Source of the DNA: Linanthus parryae
Taxonomy: Eukaryota; Streptophyta; Magnoliopsida; Ericales; Polemoniaceae
Assembly (NCBI GenBank): GCA_023055425.1
Contig: JALGPY010000001.1
Span: 116,851,057 to 116,915,056 of the forward strand
Reading direction: 5' to 3'
Length of the DNA stretch: 64,000 bases
Shown: positions 1-10,800 of the stretch, one piece after another
How the letters are laid out: every line of letters begins with the position of its first letter
Position numbering within the stretch: position 1 is the stretch's first letter
The notes under the pieces: model-generated
Databases searched by the model: none
Seen by the model: the letters and a program-made list of their open reading frames with translations, nothing else
Told to the model about the DNA's origin: nothing
Made by a program: the position numbers and the translations under genes

Positions 1-305
1 AATCTTGGAATTCCACATCTAACCGATTGACAATGACGGGAGGAGCCGAAGTATCTTATTAGCATAGACGAAATAGACAGAGCCCCTATGTGGGACAAAC
101 AATGGTACTCAACACTCTTTCTAACGCACAGCGTGTGAAACAGAGTCGACCAGACAGATCGATTGAACACGGCTCTGATACCAAGTTAAGACTCATGGGA
201 TTCCACATTAAAACCAATTGGTGATGAGGGGAGTAGTCTAAGTACTTGTTAGGCACAGACAGTAGAGACAGGGTCCCTACGTGGAACAAATAACGATTCT
301 CAACA
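1..305 (-). mobile_element. TRIM-type miniature LTR retrotransposon, left LTR cut by window edge
   Basis: Two direct repeats (1-114 and 184-305) flank a 57-70 bp spacer. Read on the minus strand the right copy starts TGTTGAGAATC, the left copy starts TGTTGAGTACC, and the tRNA-Met primer binding site TGGTATCAGAGC (172-183) follows the first LTR directly. That layout (about 120 bp LTRs, a PBS, almost no internal sequence, no ORF) defines TRIM elements, which are non-autonomous and moved by other elements' proteins. The left LTR lacks its last few bases because the window starts there. The LTR 3' part resembles the TRIM at 4436-4728, so both are probably one family. Confidence 0.8.
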
Positions 306-637
306 AACAACATCGCACTTTCCTATTGATTCAGCTTTTAGTTGGTAAAAAAACAAAACTGATGAAGAAAGATGTAACCATGCATCGTTGCTAGTCGTTT
401 CCGACAATGGCTTTGTAAAAAAGGAATGAAATTAGTTTCAAAGAGTTAAAGATAGATCTTTGCAGTGGGAATTTACATCTGGTGCCCATTAGTTGCTGCT
501 CCCTTGTTAGAACAAGGTATTGGAGGTCCTGCCTCTCTAGTTGTTGTTCCCTATATCCTTACATATTTATTGTTTCTTTCAAGTCTATCGTAATTTAATA
601 TCTTAGTTTCCAATGAACCTTCTTATATAACAAATTA
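306..637. other. Unassigned stretch, probably kinesin intron
   Basis: No ORF, RNA gene or repeat is recognised. It lies between two transposons and downstream (in gene direction) of the last kinesin exon seen, so it is probably intronic. A phase-compatible exon-like stretch on the minus strand (about 485-539) follows an AG and precedes GTAAAT, but its translation is not recognisable as kinesin, so it is not called. Confidence 0.4.
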
Positions 638-1766
638 GGCACAAGTGCAAAATTGACACCTAAACTTCGATTTAGCAATGAAAATGATACTCAAACTTCT
701 ATTCTGATCAATTCGCACCCTAAACTATCATATTGGGTCCAGTTTAAGTATTCTGCATAGATACAACGCTAAATCTAACAATAAACTTTTATTAAGAACT
801 TATTCGCCTAATAGAAATAAAAGGACGAAAATACCCCATATATAGAAGGAAACCTGAAACTCAACTGCATTCTCTCCACTCTACCGCTGTTTCTTTCATC
901 TACTACCCTCACAACCTTGATCCACCTGTGTTACCGCCATTCCTCACCAGACTACACTGGCACCCGATGGTTGTGCTGAGTTGAGGTTTGGGAGGGTTGT
1001 ATTGGAATCACAATGTCCATGTTGAGTAAGATTTCCAGTAGTGTGGTTCATGTTTGATAGGTAATTCGGGGGGTTCGATGAGTTGGATGATGAAGAAGAG
1101 GACAGCTGGTGGGGTCTGTGGTGTTCGGGTTAAGTGAGTTGGCGGCTTGTAGTTGGTTTGTATTGGCAGTGGTTGTTGAGTTTTGGTTTGTTCGGGTGCT
1201 TCGCCAGGGAGTTTTTTTATTTAATTTTGCCGGTGGTGGTTGAGATCAGGTTGTTTAATGTGGTCATCAGGCAGGTTGTTGTGGCTGATGTATTCATAGC
1301 AATTTTTTTAGCTCTCAATTAGAACTATTTGGAGCTGGTGAGTTCAATTCTACGGTTTTCTGTTTGGGGTTCATTTTTGTGGTTGATGGCGATGATGACG
1401 ATGGTGTGTGTTGGGGTTCTGCAATGGATTGCGATGATGGTTCGCAATACCCTTGTGAGGATGAGCGAGTAGTTGTTGACTTGTGGTGTTTGTGTCGTCT
1501 AGTGAGGAGCGGCGGTGGATTTGGGATTTGTTAGGTAGAAGATGAAGCTGTAAAAGAAGTGAGGATGGTGTTGTGTTTGGGGTTTCTTTTGTTTAGGGGG
1601 TATTTTTGTCCTTTTCGCTTATTTGACAACCAAATTGTCTATATAAATAATTATGGTTGGGGAAATCCAAGATTTAAATGTGAAATTAAATGGAAGACTT
1701 GTATTGATAAAAACAGAAGCTTTGACTGTTTGACTCAAAGTTTAAGTGCCAGTTTTGTACTTTTGC
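638..1766. mobile_element. Non-autonomous MULE-like element with terminal inverted repeats
   Basis: The left end (GGCACAAGTGCAAAATTG) and the reverse complement of the right end (GCAAAAGTACAAAACTGG) form a TIR that stays similar for at least 35 bp, both including CACNTAAACTT. The flanks TAACAAATTA (628-637) and TAACAAGTTA (1767-1776) match at 9 of 10 bases, the duplication length of Mutator-like elements. The interior is GT-rich on the plus strand with no transposase. It sits just downstream of kinesin exon 18 and so probably inside a kinesin intron. Confidence 0.7.
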
Positions 1767-1896
1767 TAACAAGTTATTATCAAGTAAAACTTATGTGCTG
1801 GCATAAACCGGATAGAAACATTTGGACAGTTAAACTCGCTAACAAATTTGCACATAAACATGGCTCAGGCAACTACAACAATGAAGAAAAACGTAC

Positions 1897-4800
1897 ATTT
1901 TTAGTTGGAAGTTACTCTTTTCGCATCTTTCCAGCTTCAGTACAATATCATTATCCTGCAACTTTAGATATACTAAAGATTAAAGCTTCACCAAATCAGA
2001 ACCAAGAAGGAGAATAGACATTACACGTTGCTTTCTTACCAGCTTTCCTGTTTCTGATGAATATATTTGCTGTCCACAATATCCTTCAAGATTTTCCAGA
2101 AGCTGCACAAATATTACGTTCTAAAATTGTACTCCTGGATGAATGAATTTATACTGAAAATCTTATCGGATATAGGAAACACTGAAAAAAGGATCTTCCG
2201 AACCTGATCACGCATTTCTGAAATTTCATCTAGCAAATTTTCTCGCTCTCCATGCTCGTAGAATTCTTGGAGCCTGGTAGTCAGAGACTGTGATGATTAT
2301 CCAAATGGAAATAACATTGAACAGCATATTCCTTAAACTTACAGTCTTAGCTGATCTTGAAGTTTAATGTTTTCCACTGCAAACTGAGTCAATTCAGGAT
2401 TCCTGTCAATCCTTTCTCGAAGCAGCTGAATCTCCTCTTTAAGAATGTTATTTTCCTCCACTAAATACTTGTCAGCAGAGACCAACTTATCGGCAACCAA
2501 CTGCAGTCCTTTCATCTTTTCTTCACTAAACCTCAACATCATATTAGCATGCTGAGCTTCTTCTTCCCTCTGCTGAGCCTACAATAGAATCCCCAACTGT
2601 ATGTGATTATTTGAAGGACATCATTGACTACTAGTCTTGATAAACTGATATTACATTCCAAGAAGGCCATCAGTTATTAATCATGTATACCATAATTTCT
2701 TTTCATTTGTATATGATATCATAGGTAGTCATACCAAGTGATTTATCTGCTCAATTTGAGATTCTAATCTTCTTATTATGGTCTCAGATGATTTCTCTCT
2801 CCTCAGTGCACCAAATAATGTAGCCTCGATGCGTTTCAGCTGCGACATTTAAGTTAGTCAATCGTTAGGTAACTAATACAAAAGAAACTAATAGTAAATC
2901 CATGTTCACCAAACATCACCTTCATTCCTTCAACGCCATTAGGGGTTTGATTGTCAGATGTATTACGTTCACGAGGCCGGTCATGCTCAATAGATGAGCC
3001 ACCGTAGCTAGTTTGTTTAGAACTTGGTGGACAACAAGTTTCAGGTCTTGCATTGTCGTAGTGCTTCATCAGAAAAGATAACTGACCCTGTTTCAAAATG
3101 ATAAAGTGCCTCAGATCCCTTAAGTTGTGGATACTGTGCAAAGAACATGATTAGTCCATACCTGAAGTTGTTGTATCTGTCTCTGCAGTGCTGTTACATT
3201 ACCTGAGGCATCTTCATTCACTTTAGCCTAAAATTAGGAGGAATGTCAACAAGAATGAAAGAGCAAATATCAAGAAAGCACAGGTAAAGAATATGATTAC
3301 ATTGTTCTGTATGAGTTTTGCACGCTGAGCGAACTTCAAAGTACTCAATGTTTCATTTGCAGAGCTGCAAACCATAGTAATAACAAAATACGGATATTGA
3401 TAACATAGGGAAGAAAATTCAGACAAGTTTACATTAGAAAGTTTAGCACAGACCAAACAGATGGGCTAACATTTGCAATGATAGCTGTTTTTGAGTTCCC
3501 GCCAAGAGAATCCTGCATCCGAAAAAGATCAAAACCCATGACTTAAAACCCACCCTAGTAACCAGTAAATGAAGGAACAAGGAAACTTAGATGTATTTAG
3601 GATTCATCTTGTATTCCAGAGCCCAGTTTGCTAACCTGAAGAAGGAATGTAAGTCTAGAATCCCTGTATGGTACATGTCTATGTTTTCCGTGCGCTAAAT
3701 CCACCAGAGACATAATCACCAGGCTACAAGCATTCCAAAAAAGAAGTTGGCGGTGAATGGATTTAGACTAAATTATGAGTACTAGTTATCAAGTACGTCT
3801 TCAACAACAAACATGAACCTCTAATCTTTTAAGGAGCTTCTTGCTAGGAATAATGCTCTGATTATAAGCAACTTCTGCAAAAGTGAAGTCTTTTTGAACA
3901 TACTATACAACTGGGACAACCTTTTAAGAAGCACAAATAAAACGTTATTGGTTTGTTTGATCTTTATGGAGAGATCTCTTTGATTAGAAAATACACCATG
4001 TAACCTCAACATGCTCAAGACATGTTGCTTCCAGCCGCCTTGTTCATTAAGACAGCCCTACATAAGAAACATCACACCCTAAATGCTACCTCATTTAATT
4101 CTTGTATGAGCTTTTGATTATAGTGTTTCTATATTGCCCCCTACAATAATTTGGTTTACAACTTCACAGAACTCTAAAGCATTAAATTTCACAGCATCTT
4201 GATTCTCCATATACTAGGTGCCATTACTAATATTCAATTTTCAATCAGCCAAAATCAATGACAATACTGTAAAGAACCAAGGCTACACAACTGTAAAGAG
4301 GGTTCCAATGCAAACATCTGAAGGAGCAAATGGTGAGTCTACTCTGGAAAATTTGGCAGGCATCTATATATGTATACTTAAACAAGTAAGACCTCGGTTA
4401 TTTGGAACTTCTATTCATTGGGATCTCTATGAATAGGAGTTCGTACTTCTGTAGGATCATATGAATCTCTATGCCTATGAACTATATAATAAACTCTCGA
4501 TGTGGGATTTCTCAACATGACCCCGCACGCATGGTGTCATTTAGGCCTACCACATGGATTTTTTATGGCAGGTGATGGTGAAGTAGAATAAATGTGGGAT
4601 AAGCTCTGATACCATGTAAGAATCCATGGAGTTCAACCTCAAAATCAAATTGGCAATGAGCGGAGTAATCCAGGATCTTATGAGTTGAAGAACTATATAA
4701 TAAACTCCGAATGCGAGATTTCTCAACAGTTCGTAAAGAAAGTAGCCCATGATATTAACAATTTTCCTATGTTGCACGGGTGCTTCTGGGAGGTCGCGCA

Positions 4801-7800
4801 CCCGCACCGGGTGCTTCTGGATGCTTCATGGGTGCTTTCCAGGTGCTTTGTGGATAAGGCACGGTCATTTTGGAGGTTTTAGCTGAGAGGTCTTCTAAAA
4901 TACAACAACAATTTGACCAAAAAAACGTGCATATATGTGAACATTTCTAACCCTTGGATTACTCGTCTCTCCACAGTTACGAACAACGACAGTAAGAGAT
5001 TGTATTGTTGATATAGTAAGTCTGTATCTTTGAATCTGTGTATGAATTTCTGTTTGATTATAATTTGGGATTACTATTATTGTTGTTTTTATATTAGTAT
5101 AATAGTATCACAAATAATGTCAAATAAAAATATAAATAAAGCTGCCGCACCCGCACCCTTGATTATAGGGAATTTGCTGCACCCGCACCCGTGCTACATA
5201 GCAGTTTACATTATTGAAAGATAATTTGAGAAGCATGGGTAACATGTATACTCATGTACTAATGATACAGGTGATCATGGATGGGGCAAAACAATCAGAC
5301 GTATAATTTATGAGATTGTGGTGAAAGCAAAGGCACAATGCACGTTCTAGAGTTGAAATACGTTCACTGTTATCCTGACATGATTCATTTTCTCAGTATG
5401 CATTATATTCGAATAATTTCACCGTGTTATCCATTTTCTCAGTATGCATTTGATTGGAAAAAATAAATGGAGACTGGAATTGTAAGAGGAATCAAGTTGA
5501 TAATTAGATCAGGATTGTTGAACTTGATTTACGCAGACAAATTTGGGGAAGGTTTGATTTGGTGATAAAAGAATAGTTCGCTTCTTTCACATCAAGCGAC
5601 CGAAAATTTGAAAGTTCCTGTTACAGTTTATTTGGCTTTCTAGTTTGTTGACCAAGAAACTAAGTTTTTGCAGACTGTTTAGTGGAGTAGCTGGATCAAT
5701 AATTCTTACCTAAGTTCTTCTCTTCATCACTCGAAAAGAAAAATTGACCAGACGGAAGAATCAAAGTTGGAAAATATAAGGAAATATGGAAAGGTGCCTC
5801 AAATGAGGTAATAAATTTAAACATGTTCTATATATGCTTGAATCAGCCAAAGTCGTGAAGAGTAATTTTGTAGACATACATGCACAAAGAGATTCAGTTC
5901 CTCACTGATGCAGTTCTATTTTCTTCTTTTCATCAGCATTTGTCCTTTAAGTCAGTAAGCATGTCGCTTTCTTAGGGTGATACATTAATTATTTTACCCC
6001 AAACCAACAGTGCGTAGCATAGTTTTAAATTCCATACTGGATGCTGCTTCGTTTTTCTTACTGAAGCGAACCGTACAGGAACCACTGCGTTTAAGCTTTC
6101 GTTTCTGAATAAGTTTATTTATTTTTAAAATTACCCCAAAGAATTATATTTTCAATAAGAACACAATTTATATATTTGTAATGAAACTATGGCATTAACC
6201 CACGCCTTAAAGGCGCTATTAATTTTCAATGGGGGCAATGATAATTGGATGAAATATAGAGAGAGAAATGAGGATGATGAGAAGCACTCCCTCCATCCCA
6301 AATTGAGTGTTGGAGTGGACTTTTCATAGAGTTTAAGGATGTGCTTTGACTTAATAGATTTACCAAAATCCTTAGTTTCGTGTGGTAATTTTATTGCGAA
6401 GTGAAAGAATAAGGGTATTGAGAGAAGTGGAAAAGTAGGTAACTTGGTAGCAGGACTATTTCCATTTTAGGAAAGACGCTTAAACTACAATGGAGGGAGT
6501 GTTGGGTATCATGTGTGAGCGGTTTGTCCCACATCGGGATGGTGGACATGACATCCATGGTTGTTATAGTATGATTTGGGCCCTAACTCCTAAGGTTGAC
6601 CTTTTGGGTAAGTGGGTGTCCCAAATCATACTATGGTGCTCCTCTCTCGTGGTGTTTAATCTCCCTACAGGGAGTAAGGGGTAGTGATGTGAAATTAAGT
6701 TCGAAGAAGAGCAAGTGGAATGTGGGTCCTGCCAAGTTAATTGTGTGTGAATGAAGACAAATATGATCTAATAGTTAAGAATGTTTTGATCCAAGGTTGT
6801 AAAAGACAACGAGTGGCACCTTTTGTGTTCTTGTATAGTCATTGACCCGTGCCTTAAAGCACTATTTAATTTTTAATATAAGTAGTAGTGAATATAGGTG
6901 ATTGTAATGAATTGAGAAATATGAGAATAATAGAAAGTGGGGTAGTGATGTGAAATTATTTGAATGGGAGAACAAGTGGAATGTGGGTTCTATCAACTTG
7001 AATATGTTAATGAAAAAAAATGATCTAATGGCTGGGATGTGGGATTAATTTTATCCAAGGCTAAAAGGACAGAGTGGCAAACTAACGGTTTTTGTATAAT
7101 AGATACCACATATATATACAAACATTTTGTACAAATCAACTACCTAATAGATTCTTGATTCTATCAAAATAAGTTTAAATCCCGTGTCAAGATTAACATG
7201 ATATTCAAATACTTACTCAACGAAATAATTATTGGCCTCTTAGACCATATTACCAAATCCTACTATGTAGATTGTTGAATACAAAATAATCTCTATGTGA
7301 TTATTGTAATGAAGTTACTAGTATTTCTCTTGTGGCCTAGGTACATGAATTAATTATTATAGTTTAGACATTTATATGTTCTTTAAATTTTTGTTGGCAT
7401 GTGATTAGTTTAACTGGTGAAATAATATCTGATTTACTTTTTTTTAAAAGCTAAAACAAAAGTCATTGTGGTTCAGTGGTAAGGAAGAAGACATTTATTA
7501 GATCCTAGTATGTAGCGATTCAATGTGGAATTTTTCAAAGTTCTATAAGGTACCAAAAGTTCTGAAATTACAGAAAGACCCCAGCCCGGAATTACGCGAG
7601 AAAACCAAAATTTACAAATAAATAGCCAAAACACCCAGAATTTCCAAAATAAGCCAGGTGTGACCAGGATTTGACCCGAAGCGAAAAATACTCGTCACCA
7701 TTCCAGTTCACGCCAAAAATGGTACTGTGTATTAAACTAGTGTGGGTAGTGTTATGGCACATACTTCAAGGAATAGTACACTGAGTGTGTACATCATTGG

Positions 7801-10800
7801 GGGCGACTTATAGGTGTAAGGGCCTTTTAAAAAAATGGTTTACACAATTAGGCGTGCATAAGAAGAAACAAAATCATCTATACCATATTAATGAAAATAT
7901 GTACAAGACAATCATGGACCATAATTCCATTTCTTTCCAATCATAAATTCATTTTACCCCTAAGTCCTAACATCTGGGACTTCTCAATGATTTAGCCGAC
8001 CGTAAGAAACTTTATAGTAGCTCGCAGGAAAAGGGAGATACTAGTTTAGATTGCCAATTCTCTCCATTGGAAAAAAGCATTCACATGTTCCACAACGAAG
8101 AGTGTGAACTTGTTTCAATACCGAGTTTCTGTGTAAGGGCTTGCAAAGAAAGAATGATGTTGACATTACAGTACAACATAATAGGAAACACCGCCTCTAC
8201 TGTGAATAGTGTTGGGGATTCGTGGGAAGGAAAACGAATCATTCTTATGGTAATGTGGGAAGAACGGTGTTCTCAAAGTGATATTCAGGATTCACTGTAA
8301 AATGGATGTATTAAACACGAAGTTTCATTGTCATGTTCTTCGCTATGTTTGAGGCTCATACAAATTCAGCAAAGCAATATGACTATTAGGCTGGTTTTGA
8401 TGTATTTTGCATTCATAAATTGCATAATATTGATAACTAAGCAATTCCAAGACAAATGAAAGGTAATATTGAGTGCAAAATTATGAAGCATTTAATGGAA
8501 ACTTCCAAGTGAATAAGATTATTGTTAGATCCAGCATTGAGGAACAATTAATAAGCACTGTATCAACCATTAAATATTTATTTGTGGCGTGATATCTTCT
8601 AAGAAACTCATCCACTAGAGGGATAAACCAGTACTCAAGTAATAGTGAGAGAAATAAACATTACAACGGAACAACATAAATCTATCACAAAAGAATTAAC
8701 TGTGTAAGATACCATGTAAGTTCTGGACTTATTGATATTAGTTATGAGATGATACAATATGTTTAGAGAGTGGCAAAGCTGGATTAAGTGATTGATAGAT
8801 GAAATTTTGAATTTTAATCTGACCTGTTTGGAAGAGCGGGATAGATTTTAAGATTTTTGGGGTTACCCGGATCCGGTTATTTTAAAAATATTTTTCACTC
8901 TCCAACCGCATAACTGGATCCGGGTAAGACCTGGCTGATCACATATTAACCAATCGGGGAATGACACGTTAGCGAAAAACCCAACCGGATCCGGGACGGA
9001 CCCAGCCGGATCCGGGTCGAACGCATCCGGATCCGGGTCTACTCTACAAAAATCTGGATTTATTTTGCTAGATTTTGGATAATTTATCTCTTCGATAATC
9101 TAGCTTTGCCAAACGAGCCCATTATCTAACAAAGCACTGCGAACGTAAGAGGTACATTACAAAGCATGGAAGGTATAGTTGGTTGGTAAAATGAACCAAT
9201 CTTTTTTGTCCATCCCTACAGTGCCGAATGTCGATACATGAATTGTGCAATCATAAACATATCACGCGTAATCTTTCATTTAAAATTCCTTAGCTTAATA
9301 TTCATACATTTGAGAATGATTATTTGCTTGGTCATGGTTGGAGAGTCCCATTCTACACAGCTTATTTTGAAACTGACATAACCATCACACTGTTTAATGC
9401 CAAACCCTCACGCTTCACAAAGAAATCAGTTAGCCACTGTATTAGATTCATAGTCGTTAACAGTACCAAAAGTACTCTGAGTTACTGCATGTTTGGCATG
9501 TACGTGTACATGAATATATTCTTCGTGAAGAACTGTTCTGTCCGTTAAACATTTTCCGCCTCATTTCTTATATATATTTGTGTGAAGAAGGTACAACTTC
9601 GAGAAGTTCACACACGATAAGCAGTGAGGAGTTGGTATCCTTGGGAATCTGGGATGGTGGGAGATACTTGCTAAACTGATTAACCACAAGAAGACGAAAA
9701 AATGACTCCGTGTGTGTTTTCTCATAACCTTTTGCAAAATTTTCAGGCAGTCTCTAACTCTCTATGTGCTTTCATTGATCCAACATTTATGTCAGGCAGC
9801 ACTTTTAGCATGTTGTTAATCTAAACCTCTGCTAACTAAATTTCCTATCAAATTGACTTCCACCTAAATATTAAAGAAAATTCTATTTTATAACAAAAAA
9901 AATCTTTATCAATCACGATTATACTGCTTCTATATTTGTACCAAGGAATCCAGTTTGACATAAACAGTATAAAGATAACAAGTATGGAATTCTACCCCGC
10001 GAAGCTACCGCAATTTGTTGAGGAACAGGGTTCTGATCTATTTACCCAAGAGTAGACAAAGATTTGTTTATATTTGCTGCTTCCTTCAGACGGTCTCCTT
10101 CTGCACCAGAGCTCTTCTGCCTATTCAACCACACATCATAAGCATGGAAGCCAACTTTTACAAGCTTGAACGGAAAGTGAACAAATACTTACCTCTCAGA
10201 ACCAGCTAAATCTACCAAATTTAACCTTCCAAATCTAATGTGGGTCATTGAGTCTTTCTCCCAACTGCTCTCAACTGTGCATGTGAAAACACTGTGAGAC
10301 CGACTACTCTCGCTATTCATATGCGTTGCAGCCATTTTCCGATTTGCAGCACCCTGTTAGAGACACGAATATGTGAACTGCTATACCACTGGTTTAACGT
10401 GTTATCCTGTACTTTTGACTTGGTCTTACCTGTAAGAGAAGCTTCAGAACATCGTTGACTGTTCCCACGCTATGTTCTGAAAGGTTTTCAACATGCACCC
10501 CTTTCTTCAGATCTTCTCTGAGCTACGAACGAAAAAAGAAAAGTTTAACTGATGGCAGGCTAAAGCAAATATGATGAATCCTGAAAATGATGTCAGAATT
10601 GAGATATGTAAATTTTACTTGCAAGTTGACAGAAGAAGGCTCCAGAAGATCAGTTATCTGCTCATTATATATCTCTAGAAAAGAGCATTTACAGCTGTAC
10701 TTCAGTCTTTCATCCTTTCTGACCTCCTCTTCCTAAACAAATGAATTCTCTGGATGAATATAAAAGATTGGAGTATAACAAGTGCCTACAGATGCTTTAG

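Larger units (their letters stand above)
6188..6838 (-). mobile_element. Helitron (non-autonomous), copy A of a tandem pair
   Basis: On the minus strand it starts CTATACAAGAACAC near 6838 and ends near 6188-6191, after a hairpin GCGCCTTTAAGGCG (about 6202-6216) placed 10-12 bp from the end. That is the Helitron 3' layout. Its body (6675-6835) repeats copy B (shared GTAGTGATGTGAAATTA and AAGTGGAATGTGGGT). The CTRR terminus is degraded. A Stowaway MITE with an internal solo LTR occupies 6285-6674. Confidence 0.5.
3724..10045 (-). other. Kinesin intron 8, 6.3 kb, transposon-filled
   Basis: The donor after the codon pair encoding T-L-G (exon 8 ends at 10046, GTAAAT) and the acceptor before exon 9 (3723) are both clear. 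All other introns seen in this gene are about 75-420 bp, so this one has grown about twenty-fold. Recognised content: TRIM 4436-4728, MITE 4767-5201, tandem Helitrons 6188-7103 with nested insertions, hAT-like element 8821-9120. The remainder is AT-rich with no supported gene. Confidence 0.85.

Noticed and set aside
1559..2017. 152-codon ORF on the plus strand
   Set aside because: It overlaps the MULE right end and, in antisense, kinesin exon 18; the protein is low in recognisable features.
7466..7540. tRNA gene
   Set aside because: A-box-like string only; no cloverleaf with anticodon arm or T arm could be drawn.
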